Shown here in pieces: positions 35,564 to 48,202 of a stretch of DNA of 64,000 bases. The DNA is from Streptomyces antnestii (GTDB lineage: Bacteria; Actinomycetota; Actinomycetes; Streptomycetales; Streptomycetaceae). The stretch lies in the NCBI RefSeq assembly GCF_004005495.1, contig NZ_RZYA01000031.1, forward strand, positions 34,500 to 98,499. The letters are read 5' to 3'. Made by a program: the position numbers and the translations under genes. The number at the start of each line of letters is the position of its first letter. Position 1 is the stretch's first letter. A model generated the notes under the pieces. It did no database searches. It saw only the letters and a list, made by a program, of their open reading frames with translations, and had not been told where the DNA came from.

Positions 35564-36741
35564 CACGGGCCTTTCGGTGTCGTTGCTGCCCTGGTCAGGT
35601 CTGCTGCGAGAGCCACGAGGTCCGTCCCGGCGAGGCGGGGCAGTGCGCAGCCCGCGAGAATGCGGCAGGCGTCCCGCCAGCTGGCCGGGAGCGCGTCCGC
35701 CCCGCCGATCGCGCCGGTCAGCGCGCCCGCCAGCGCCGGGGCGGAGTCCGCCACACGCGAGAGACAGGCCGCCGTCGGTACCGCCTCCGTCACGTCGCCC
35801 CCGGCCGCGGTCGCCACGGCCAGGGCCACCGGGACCGTTTCCGCCGCCGCGATGCCGTAGCTGTAGACGTGGTCGACGATCTCGTGCTCCAGGACCGGGA
35901 CCAGGGCGAACGCGTTGCCCGGCAGGCCTGGACGGGCCGCTGCCGCCCTGCGCGCCAGGTCCACCGCGTGCAGCGCGTTGCGGCGGATCTCCGTGCCCTC
36001 GGGGAGCTGGGCCAGTGCGGCGTCCACGCAGATGTCCACCGCGGCGCCGGTGAGCGCCGTCGCCACCGCCGCCGCCATGGCCCGCGCGCCGTGCACCCCG
36101 TCGCCGTCCTGCGTGTAGCGGGCGTCGAACTCGGCCAGTTCCGCGGCCAGTTCGGGTTCCCCGGGGTGGGCCACCGCCAGGACCGTGGCCCGGACGCAGG
36201 CCGCGTCGTCGAAGTAGTGCGGGTTGTCGTGGCCCGTGGCCGGGGGGCTCAGGCCCGCCGCCAGGTTGCCCAGGCCCGCGCGCACGGAGATACGGGCCCG
36301 CAGGGGCATGCGGGCCGACTCGACCTCGTCCACACGGGCCGTCGCCACGGCTACTTCGGCGGCGAGGGCGTTCCAGGCCTGGGCCAGTTCCGTGCGGATG
36401 TCGTTGTGGCTGGGTGGGGTCCGGTTCGCTTCGAGGAGGGCGCCTGCGGTGAACGCCGCCCATTCCGCGTCGTCCGACGGGCCCAGGCGGAGTGGGTCCG
36501 GGGGCTGGTTGAGGGCGATCGGTACGGGGAGTGTGGTCGTCGCGTTCTGCTCCGCGAACGTGTCGAGTTCCCGGGTGAGGCGGCGGGTCCAGTCGGGGAG
36601 GCGGGCGGCGCGGTGTCGTCCCGAGGGCCAGCCTGCGGCGTCGCCTGCGGCGATGCCCAGGAGTAGGCCCTCGATTCGGCGGGGGGTGCGGGTTTGGGTG
36701 GGGGGTTCGGTGGGGGTGGTTGTGGGGGTGACTGTGGTCAT
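35563..36741 (-). CDS. ADP-ribosylglycohydrolase family protein, paralog B, divergent active site
   Basis: 392 residues. The N-terminal motif LLLGIAAGDAAGWPSG and the acidic pair in LGPSDDAEWAAFTAG are recognisable, but the C-terminal metal motif, normally GRDxDT/S, reads LSRVADSAPALAGALTGA, so the first aspartate is missing. It may have a different metal geometry, a different substrate, or be a pseudo-enzyme. ATG at 36741 follows a 320-bp gap that holds a palindromic repeat; the stop overlaps paralog C by 1 nt. Confidence 0.85.
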   Translation of the reverse strand: MTTVTPTTTPTEPPTQTRTPRRIEGLLLGIAAGDAAGWPSGRHRAARLPDWTRRLTRELDTFAEQNATTTLPVPIALNQPPDPLRLGPSDDAEWAAFTAGALLEANRTPPSHNDIRTELAQAWNALAAEVAVATARVDEVESARMPLRARISVRAGLGNLAAGLSPPATGHDNPHYFDDAACVRATVLAVAHPGEPELAAELAEFDARYTQDGDGVHGARAMAAAVATALTGAAVDICVDAALAQLPEGTEIRRNALHAVDLARRAAAARPGLPGNAFALVPVLEHEIVDHVYSYGIAAAETVPVALAVATAAGGDVTEAVPTAACLSRVADSAPALAGALTGAIGGADALPASWRDACRILAGCALPRLAGTDLVALAADLTRAATTPKGP

Positions 36742-37061
36742 GCTGCGCCTTTCGGGGGCCTCGGTCTCGCGTCGGGGTTCGTGGGTGGGTGCGGGGCCGC
36801 GCCGGTATGTCCGTCCTCGCCCTCTGGGGTGCCGTGGGCGTTCCGTGGGCGCCACTGTGCTTACCGGCTGCGGGCGGACATACCGGCCCGGCCCCTCCCG
36901 TCCGCTCGCGGCTGCGGGTGGGTTCGTGGGGGTGCGGCCTTGACCCCGGGTTCGTTGGCGGCTGTGGGGTTGAGAGGTTGGGGGGTGGGGGGGAGCCGCC
37001 CGTGCCCCCGGGGTTGTGGGTGGGCGCGGGGGTGTGGGCGGCTCTGGGGTTGTGTGGGGTG
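36742..37061. other. Intergenic region with palindromic repeat and G/T-rich tract
   Basis: This 320-bp gap between paralogs A and B has no convincing gene. It holds copy 2 of the dispersed palindrome (36793-36895) and a tract of GGTTGGGG-like sequence (about 36960-37060) with strong strand asymmetry and G-quadruplex potential. Confidence 0.6.
36793..36895. repeat. Dispersed palindromic element, copy 2
   Basis: Arms at 36793-36813 and 36875-36895 are reverse complements at 20 of 21 positions, with a 61-nt loop. The arms match those of copy 1 at 7445-7550, while the loops differ except for the CCTCGCC next to the left arm. It splits the ADP-ribosylglycohydrolase run between the first and second genes. 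Confidence 0.75.
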
Positions 37062-38159
37062 TCATGGGGGGCCCTCCGGGGTGGGGAGCGTGGGGGTCAG
37101 GGTGTTGGCGATGTCCAGGATGTGACGGCCCGTCATCGAAGGGAGGCAGCTGCCTCGCACCGGGCCGATGGCCGTCGCCCAGTCGGCGGGGATCGCCTCT
37201 TCGCCGCGCAGCGCGCCCGACAGCGCGCCCGCCACCGCTGCCGTCGTGTCCGCGTCGCGGCCCATGTTGACCGCCATCAGGACTGACTCTCTGAACTCGC
37301 CCCGCGCCGCGGCGAACGCGCCGAACGCCAGTCCCACCGCCTCGGGGGCCAGGTCCGTCCACGGGTAGCCGCCGATCACCACCGCTCTGCGCACCTCCCG
37401 TTCCATCGAGAGCTGCGTGCCTTCCGGATCCCGGCGGGCGCTGCGGGCCGCCGCCACCGCGCGGTGCAGGGAGCGCGCCGTCCAGGAGTCCTCGGGGACC
37501 ACGGACAGGGCCGCCTGCACTACCGCGTCCGGGTTGTGGCTCACCATCGCGGCCGCCACCCCGGCGGCCACCGCGCGGCCGCCGAGGATGCCCTCCCCGT
37601 CGTGCGACACCGTGCCGTCGACCGCGACGAGGCGGGCCGCCTCCGCCGGGCGGCCCGCCGCGTGGACCCCGAACGGGGCCGCGCGCATGGCGAGTCCGTC
37701 GCTCCACGCGTGGCGGTGCTGCGCCGAGATGGGTGCCGCGAGGCCCCGGCGGAGGTTCTCGAGCGTGCCCCGTTCGCTGAAGCCCGCGCCCCGGAAGGGC
37801 CCTTCGTCGAGGTCGGCGATCCAGGTGTGCCAGGCCGCCTCCACGTGTTCCACGGTGAGCGCCGAGCCGTGGGCGGCGAGCAGGAGGCCCGAGAAGATCG
37901 CGTACTCGGTGTCGTCCGTGCCGGCCGGGTCCGGCGAGACGAACCCCTCGATGCGGCCCCATCTCTCGCGGATCTGGGACGGCTTCATGTTCTCGGCCGG
38001 TGCGCCCAGCGCGTCGCCCACGGCGAGGCCGAGCAGGGCGCCCCGGGCGCGGTCCCGCAGGGAGATCGCCGCCGGCGGCTGGCGGTGCGGGACCGTGCCG
38101 AGCCTGCGGGGGCCGTCCGCGCCGCCGGCCGACGGGTCGGGGTCGAGGCTGACGCTCAT
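37062..38159 (-). CDS. ADP-ribosylglycohydrolase family protein, paralog A
   Basis: 365 residues, first gene of the minus-strand run. All canonical motifs are intact: ALLGLAVGDALGAPAE (about residue 37), AGTDDTEYAIFSGLLLA (TDDT site) and VNMGRDADTTAAVAGALSGAL (C-terminal metal site). The start ATG at 38159 is chosen because AAGAGGT precedes it by a few bases and the domain begins soon after; an upstream in-frame ATG at 38228 would add 23 residues. A normal, probably active family member. Confidence 0.9.
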   Translation of the reverse strand: MSVSLDPDPSAGGADGPRRLGTVPHRQPPAAISLRDRARGALLGLAVGDALGAPAENMKPSQIRERWGRIEGFVSPDPAGTDDTEYAIFSGLLLAAHGSALTVEHVEAAWHTWIADLDEGPFRGAGFSERGTLENLRRGLAAPISAQHRHAWSDGLAMRAAPFGVHAAGRPAEAARLVAVDGTVSHDGEGILGGRAVAAGVAAAMVSHNPDAVVQAALSVVPEDSWTARSLHRAVAAARSARRDPEGTQLSMEREVRRAVVIGGYPWTDLAPEAVGLAFGAFAAARGEFRESVLMAVNMGRDADTTAAVAGALSGALRGEEAIPADWATAIGPVRGSCLPSMTGRHILDIANTLTPTLPTPEGPP

Positions 38160-38433
38160 GCGGACCTCTTGGTGGTCTGGGGCTGCCCGCTGCGCGGGTG
38201 GGCGCGTGATGTTTCCCCGGTCCGTCAACGCTCAGATCCTGTGATCCATCTCTCGGGTGACGGCGACAGCTGTTCGAGGCGGGGGGCAAAGCGGTCGAAA
38301 GCCCTGGTAAGTACGGCCTTCCTTGCTGGCGGGGGCCCCGATCCGTGCGTACTTTCGACGGTGTTGAGGGGGGAGTCGGCGCCCGCGGAAAGCGTGTGCG
38401 GCATCGGCTCCGCATGAGAGGAGCACTGGGCGG

Positions 38434-39165
38434 ATGTCCATCATCGAGACCGAAGCGACGCTGCACGACGCACACCGCGACAACCACACGCACCGCGATG
38501 TGAACGGCGGCTGGCTGCGCCCCGCCGTGTTCGGCGCGATGGACGGGCTCGTCTCGAACCTGGCCCTGATGACCGGTGTGGCCGGCGGTGCCGTGTCGCA
38601 GCAGACGATCATCATCACCGGGCTCTCCGGACTCGCCGCCGGCGCCTTCTCCATGGCCGCCGGCGAGTACACCTCCGTCGCCTCCCAGCGCGAGCTGGTC
38701 GAGGCCGAACTCGACGTAGAGCGGCGGGAGTTGAGGAAGCACCCGGCGGACGAGGAGCGGGAGCTCGCCGAGCTGTACGTCTCCCGTGGGGTCGAGCCCG
38801 AGCTCGCCCGGGAAGTCGCCCGGCAGCTCTCGCAGGATCCCGAGCAGGCCCTTGAGATCCACGCGCGCGAGGAGCTCGGCATCGATCCGGGTGATCTGCC
38901 GTCGCCGACTGTTGCCGCCGTGTCTTCGTTCGGGTCGTTCGCGCTTGGCGCGCTGCTTCCGCTGTTGCCCTATCTGTTGGGTGCCAGTGCTCTGTGGCCT
39001 GCCGTGCTGCTCGCGCTCGTCGGTTTGTTTGGTTGTGGCGCGGTCGTGGCCAAGGTGACCGCGCGGTCCTGGTGGTTCAGCGGCGTGCGCCAGCTGGCTC
39101 TCGGTGGTGCCGCGGCGGGTGTGACGTATCTCCTGGGCAGCCTGTTCGGCACGGCCGTAGGATGA
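38434..39165 (+). CDS. VIT1/CCC1 family transporter
   Basis: 243 residues. NGGWLRPAVFGAMDGLVSNLALMTGV is the first membrane helix with the family's conserved GxxDG-like sequence, AGAFSMAAGEYTSVASQREL the second, followed by a charged helical domain (about residues 85-150, rich in Glu and Arg) that in plant VIT1 binds metal, then three C-terminal helices. The family moves Fe(II)/Mn(II) out of the cytoplasm. AGGAG precedes the ATG. It is divergent from the hydrolase run and upstream of gltB. Confidence 0.92.
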   Translation: MSIIETEATLHDAHRDNHTHRDVNGGWLRPAVFGAMDGLVSNLALMTGVAGGAVSQQTIIITGLSGLAAGAFSMAAGEYTSVASQRELVEAELDVERRELRKHPADEERELAELYVSRGVEPELAREVARQLSQDPEQALEIHAREELGIDPGDLPSPTVAAVSSFGSFALGALLPLLPYLLGASALWPAVLLALVGLFGCGAVVAKVTARSWWFSGVRQLALGGAAAGVTYLLGSLFGTAVG

Positions 39166-39180
39166 CGACCCGGTGATGGC

Positions 39181-39198
39181 TATACAGGTCTCTGTATA
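39181..39198. promoter_or_regulatory. AT-rich inverted repeat upstream of gltB
   Basis: TATACAG and CTGTATA form a perfect 7-bp inverted repeat with a 4-nt spacer, 16 nt after the VIT1 stop. The base composition is far from the local average and the shape is that of a repressor operator. Confidence 0.45.
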
Positions 39199-39205
39199 AG
39201 TAGCC

Positions 39206-39232
39206 GTTACATCGCGGTTTCGAGTGCTTGAC
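39206..39232 (-). promoter_or_regulatory. GlnR-like box upstream of gltB
   Basis: Read on the minus strand: GTCAA-n6-GAAAC-n6-GTAAC. The streptomycete GlnR site is known as repeats of gTnAc-n6-GaAAc with n6 spacing; here 14 of 15 half-site positions and both spacers fit. It lies 277 bp before the gltB start. GlnR is the global nitrogen regulator, so glutamate synthase is a sensible target. Confidence 0.5.
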
Positions 39233-39508
39233 CGCGGGGCATGAGCCGTAAGCGCTGCGGGCAATGACGCTCGCCTCGCTCATGGACCCGCGGACATCGA
39301 TCTGGCCGTGAAGGTCTCCTAAGTCGCTGCTGTTCCCTCAAGGGGAGCGGCGCTCACCGCCACCGCGGTGTCCGCATGTTGGAATGCAGTATCCGGTTCC
39401 CGAGATCCGCTCCATCATGTAACCTGCACGAAATTTTGCACCCCCAGCAGAGGGCCAACGTCGTCCCTCGGCAGATGTCATATGCCGCTTACGACGACGG
39501 GAGAGCCG

Positions 39509-44090
<4,582 letters not shown>

Positions 44091-44098
<8 letters not shown>

Positions 44099-45551
44099 TC
44101 CCAAGGGCTTTCTCAACCATGGCCGCGAGGTCGCGCAGACCCGCCCGGTCGGCGAGCGGGTGCGGGACTGGAACGAGGTCTACGTTCCCGGTTCCCTGCT
44201 CCCCATCATCAGCAAGCAGGCGTCCCGCTGCATGGACTGCGGCATCCCGTTCTGCCACAACGGCTGTCCGCTCGGGAACCTGATCCCCGAGTGGAACGAC
44301 TACGCGTACCGCGAGGACTGGTCGGCCGCGCAGGAGCGGCTGCACGCGACGAACAACTTCCCGGAGTTCACGGGCCGTCTGTGCCCCGCCCCGTGTGAGT
44401 CGGCGTGTGTGCTCGGCATCAACCAGCCGGCCGTCACCATCAAGAACGTCGAGGTCTCGATCATCGACCAGGCGTGGGACCGCGGCGACGTCGCGCCCCA
44501 GGCCCCGGAGCGCCTGTCCGGCAAGACCGTCGCCGTCATCGGCTCGGGCCCGGCCGGACTCGCCGCCGCCCAGCAGCTGACGCGGGCCGGTCACACGGTC
44601 GCCGTCTACGAGCGCGCCGACCGCATCGGCGGCCTGCTCCGCTACGGCATCCCCGAGTTCAAGATGGAGAAGCGCCACATCAACCGCCGCATCGAGCAGA
44701 TGCGCGCGGAGGGCACCAAGTTCCGTACGGGCGTGGAGATCGGCCGCGACATCGACGCCGCGAAGCTGCGCAAGCGCTACGACGCCGTGGTCATCGCCGC
44801 CGGTGCCACGACCGCCCGCGACCTGCCGGTCCCCGGCCGTGAGCTCAAGGGCGTCTACCAGGCGATGGAGTACCTGCCCCTGGCCAACAAGGTCCAGGAG
44901 GGCGACTACGTCACCACGCCCGTCTCCGCCGAGGGCAAGCACGTCGTCGTCATCGGCGGCGGCGACACCGGCGCGGACTGCGTGGGCACCGCCCACCGCC
45001 AGGGCGCGGCCTCGGTCACGCAGCTGGAGATCATGCCGCGCCCGGGCGAGGACAGGAACGCGGGCCAGCCCTGGCCGACGTTCCCCATGCTCTACAAGGT
45101 CACCTCCGCGCACGAGGAGGGCGGCGAGCGCGTCTACTCCGTCTCGACCACCCACTTCGAGGGCGACGAGGACGGCAACGTCCAGTTCCTGCACCTCGTC
45201 GAGGTGGAGTTCGTCGAGGGCAAGCTGACGCAGAAGCCGGGCACGGAGCGCAAGATCCCCGCCCAGCTCGTCACCCTCGCGATGGGCTTCACCGGCACGG
45301 ACCGCGAGAACGGCCTGGTCGAGCAGTTCGCCCTGGACCTCGACGAGCGCGGGAACGTGGCGCGCGACGACGAGTTCCAGACCAACGTCCCCGGAGTCTT
45401 CGTCGCCGGTGACGCGGGCCGCGGCCAGTCCCTCATCGTGTGGGCCATCGCGGAGGGCCGCTCGGCCGCCCGCGGGGTCGACCGCTTCCTGACCGGTGCC
45501 AGCGAACTGCCGGCCCCGATCCGCCCCACGGACCGTTCCCTCACCGTCTGA
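44091..45551 (+). CDS. gltD: Glutamate synthase, small subunit
   Basis: 486 residues, the FAD- and 4Fe-4S-containing electron-input subunit that takes electrons from NAD(P)H. Cysteine motifs CMDCGIPFCHNGCPLGN and CPAPCESACVLG lie in the first 100 residues, the FAD fold starts at VIGSGPAGLAAAQQL, and the NAD(P) fold at VVVIGGGDTGADCVG. The start overlaps the gltB stop by 8 nt, ensuring coupled synthesis. Confidence 0.97.
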
Positions 45552-45593
45552 CGGTCCCCATGGATGTCCCGCACAACGGCGTGCGGAACTGAA

Positions 45594-45644
45594 CACGGCG
45601 CCCGCCCCAACTGTCCCCGACCGGACGACTGGGCGGGCGCCGTG
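45594..45644. terminator. Bidirectional terminator after gltD
   Basis: A 14-bp perfect GC stem with a 23-nt loop, between the converging stops of gltD and the lamin-tail gene. Confidence 0.75.
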
Positions 45645-45654
45645 ACATGTCCGG

Positions 45655-46164
45655 TCAGCTGTGGAAGCCGATGTACCCGTTGCCGTCACGGTCGTTCGCG
45701 GACTTGGTGTACGCGTGGGTGTCCGCGTGGGAGCCGGACGGCTTGTAGAGGTAGATCGTGTCGCCGCTGTTGTTCCAGAGGAAGTTGCAGTTGTCGCGGT
45801 AGACCACGTTCTTCGCGTCGGAGTCCGTGCCGTGGCCGCCGCGCAGTCGCACGTAGTCGCCGGGCTGCAGGCTGTGGCTCGCGGTGAACGTGAACGTGTT
45901 GCCGGTGGCGTCCTTGACCACGTAACCCTTGAGGTTGATCGTCGCGGACGCGGAGTAGTTCTTGATCGTCACGTACTCCTGCGCGGTGTTGCCGCCCGAG
46001 CAGCGGTTGTCGTCGGGGCCCGGCGCGTCGTACTGGACCCCGCGGATCTTCAGCGCCGAGCTGTACTCGGTGGCGTACGCGGGGGCCGCTCCCAGCAGGG
46101 TCACGGCGGTCAGCGCGGAGACGGACAGCGCGGAGGCGGCGGCCAAGGTGGGGCGTATCTTCAT
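45655..46164 (-). CDS. Secreted lamin-tail domain protein
   Basis: 169 residues. A Sec signal peptide covers about residues 1-32 (MKIRPTLAAASALSVSALTA, cleavage near APAYATEYSS). The rest is an LTD (lamin-tail) beta-sandwich: LKIRGVQYDAPGPDD, QEYVTIKNYSASATINLKGY, LQPGDYVRLRGGHG and DNCNFLWNNSGDTIYLY. Stand-alone secreted LTD proteins are common in Streptomyces and their role is not known. AGAGGAC precedes the ATG at 46164. It lies 102 bp downstream of the chitosanase gene on the same strand. Confidence 0.9.
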   Translation of the reverse strand: MKIRPTLAAASALSVSALTAVTLLGAAPAYATEYSSALKIRGVQYDAPGPDDNRCSGGNTAQEYVTIKNYSASATINLKGYVVKDATGNTFTFTASHSLQPGDYVRLRGGHGTDSDAKNVVYRDNCNFLWNNSGDTIYLYKPSGSHADTHAYTKSANDRDGNGYIGFHS

Positions 46165-46266
46165 GTGTTGTCCTCTTTTGAGTTGATGGTGCACACGCGA
46201 GCGTCGCGAGTTCGACACGTCATCTTCACAGACGCGGCGGTGTCCGCGGGGCTGAATCGGGGTGAA

Positions 46267-47157
46267 TCACGGCGCCCGGAACGTCTCCCCGTACACCTTC
46301 CACTGCAGCGGCGTCTTCAGTGTCATGTTGTTGTCGTAGAGGAACTGGCGCTGGGCCGTGTCGATGCGGGTCGTGTCGCGGTTCGGGTTCTTCGCCTTCA
46401 TCGCCTTGCGGCGGATGTCGAGGAAGATGTCGAGGTACGTCTTCTCCTTGCCGCCCTGTGCGGGGGTGTCGGCCTCCTTGACCGCCGACTCGCGCAGGCC
46501 GTAGAAGCCGCTCGGGTCCGTGCCGGGGCCGTGCAGGACCATCGCGTCGTAGTAGATGAACTGGCCGAGCGTGCCCAGGCCGTCGAGCTTCGCGAGGCGT
46601 ACCGCCGGGTCGAAGTAGACGCGGTCACGCTCGGAGTTCTGGGCGGCGCGGAACGCCGGGTCGGCCGCCTCCTTCTTCCAGGCCGTGCTGAAGCCGGGGT
46701 CGAGGCCCTGGTGGGAGCCGGTGCCGTCGACCTTGCGCAGCGCGGGGAGGTAGCGGGCGAGGCCGTTGTCCGGGTGGGCCTTCGTGTACCGCTCGACGAG
46801 CGTGAGCAGGTCGTGCGTGCCCGTGCAGAAGCCGACGATCCCGGCCGTGTAGCCCTGGCCGTCGCCGATGTCCTCGATGTAGCCGTACTGGCCGCGCCAG
46901 TCGAGCGTCGAGTTCTCCGCGCTCGCCAGGATCTCCTGGGCGAGTTCCTTCTTCGCGGGAGCGGCGAGGCCCGGGGGCAGGTCGGCGACGGCTTCGTCGT
47001 CGGCCTTCTCCTCCGCGGCGGCCTTGGCGTCCGCCTCGGACGGCTGCGACGCGGACGACCTGTGCGAGCCCTTGCCGTCGTGGGCAGGCGTGAGGAGGAA
47101 CACCGCGACCGTGGCGGCCGGTGCCACGGCCAGGAGAAGGCAGCCTGCGCGTTTCAT
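46267..47157 (-). CDS. Chitosanase, glycoside hydrolase family 46
   Basis: 296 residues with an N-terminal hydrophobic export or anchor segment (CLLLAVAPAATVAVFLLTP, about 6-24) and a low-complexity linker (35-60). The GH46 catalytic domain starts near 62. By alignment from memory with Streptomyces CsnN174, the catalytic acids are E81 (in SAENSTLDW) and D99 (in YIEDIGDGQGYTAG), spaced by 18 as in that enzyme. It cuts GlcN-GlcN bonds of chitosan outside the cell. It begins 31 nt after the rhomboid gene, so it may share its mRNA. Confidence 0.93.
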   Translation of the reverse strand: MKRAGCLLLAVAPAATVAVFLLTPAHDGKGSHRSSASQPSEADAKAAAEEKADDEAVADLPPGLAAPAKKELAQEILASAENSTLDWRGQYGYIEDIGDGQGYTAGIVGFCTGTHDLLTLVERYTKAHPDNGLARYLPALRKVDGTGSHQGLDPGFSTAWKKEAADPAFRAAQNSERDRVYFDPAVRLAKLDGLGTLGQFIYYDAMVLHGPGTDPSGFYGLRESAVKEADTPAQGGKEKTYLDIFLDIRRKAMKAKNPNRDTTRIDTAQRQFLYDNNMTLKTPLQWKVYGETFRAP

Positions 47158-47188
47158 GCGGGTCAGATTAGGCTCAACCAGGGGGTTC

Positions 47189-48103
47189 CTACGGCTGTTT
47201 GAGCACCGTCAGCGCCACGAGCAGCAGCAACAGCGCCCCGCACGCGGCGCCCTGCACGAGGGCGCGGCGCTCGCGTGGCGCATACGCGAGGGCGAGTGTC
47301 ACGGCGCCGCCCGTCAGCAGCCCGCCCAAGTGGCCCTGCCAGGACGCGAACCCGGCCGAGATCAGCATCCACACCAGGAAGTACGCCATGAACCGGTTCA
47401 CGCCGCTCATGTCCGCGCCCAGGCGTCGTGCCGTCACGTAGTACGCGGCGCCGAGCCCGAAGATCGCGCCCGACGCACCGACCGTGAGGGTGTCCGGGGC
47501 GATCAGGTACACGAGGACCGAGCTGCCGAAGGCCGACAGGAGGTACAGGGCGAGATAGCGGACCCGGCCCAGCTGCGTCTCGACAATGCGGCCCAGATTC
47601 CACAGCGACCACATGTTCACCGCGACGTGCAGGACCCCGAAGACGCCCTCGGTGGGCGGCAGATGGAGGAAGGCGCCGGTCAGCATCCGGTACCACTCGC
47701 CGGCCGCCACCCCCTCCGCGTGAAAGGCGTCCGGGAAGCCGCCCACGTACCGGTAGTGCCCGCCGTCCGGCCCGATGAGCCCGGCCCCCAGCATCCCGAA
47801 CCGGTCCGCGATGCCCGGGCGCACCGCCTCGGCCAGATAGACCGCGATGTTCAGGCCGATCAGGACGTAGGTGACGAGAGGGACCGTCGACACCCGTCCG
47901 CCGAAGACCGTGCGGGCCTGGCGGATCGAGCGGGATCCTTCCCTCACGCAGTCCGGGCAGTGGAAGCCGACGGCCGCCTCCCTCATGCAGTCGGGGCAGA
48001 TCGGCCGCGCGCAGCGGGTGCAGCCGACGTACGTCTCCACCTTCGGGTGGCGGTAGCACGTGGTGACCTCGGGGGTCGTGGCGGACGGGGACTCGGCTTC
48101 CAC
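47189..48103 (-). CDS. Rhomboid family intramembrane serine protease with zinc-binding N-terminus
   Basis: 304 residues. The first 60 hold cysteine/histidine pairs (CYRHPKVETYVGCTRCARPICPDC and FHCPDC; quoted in parts CYRH, CTRC, CPDC, CPDC), a B-box-like zinc site common in actinobacterial rhomboids. Seven hydrophobic segments follow. HVAVNMWSLW supplies the oxyanion Asn-His region, the nucleophile is the serine in GASGAIFGLG, and the catalytic histidine is in QGHLGGLLTG. Substrate unknown. Confidence 0.92.
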   Translation of the reverse strand: MEAESPSATTPEVTTCYRHPKVETYVGCTRCARPICPDCMREAAVGFHCPDCVREGSRSIRQARTVFGGRVSTVPLVTYVLIGLNIAVYLAEAVRPGIADRFGMLGAGLIGPDGGHYRYVGGFPDAFHAEGVAAGEWYRMLTGAFLHLPPTEGVFGVLHVAVNMWSLWNLGRIVETQLGRVRYLALYLLSAFGSSVLVYLIAPDTLTVGASGAIFGLGAAYYVTARRLGADMSGVNRFMAYFLVWMLISAGFASWQGHLGGLLTGGAVTLALAYAPRERRALVQGAACGALLLLLVALTVLKQP

Positions 48104-48202
48104 GGCCGGCTCCTCAGGGGTTCGAGGGGAGGGACAGAGCCGGTGGGGTCGGCGGCGAACAAAATAGCGAACGCCGCCGGCGCGAGGACCCCGGGGTACC
48201 CG

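Larger units (their letters stand above)
39166..39508. other. Long gltB upstream region
   Basis: A 343-bp non-coding stretch. It holds an AT-rich inverted repeat (39181-39198), a GlnR-like box (39206-39232), and further on an AT-rich patch around 39415-39440 (ATGTAACCTGCACGAAATTT) that may be a promoter or part of a long leader. No short gene is convincing. Confidence 0.55.

Noticed and set aside
32955..38159. The hydrolase run as DraG-type nitrogenase control
   Set aside because: No nif, draT or GlnB-type genes are present, and Streptomyces of this kind does not normally fix nitrogen.
30863..38159. The hydrolase run as a toxin-antitoxin or phage-defence set
   Set aside because: No ADP-ribosyltransferase, toxin-like gene or effector is adjacent, and two of the six genes are metabolic CoA enzymes.
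47158..47188. CsnR-type operator before the chitosanase gene
   Set aside because: The gap to the rhomboid gene is only 31 bp and no palindrome is visible in it.
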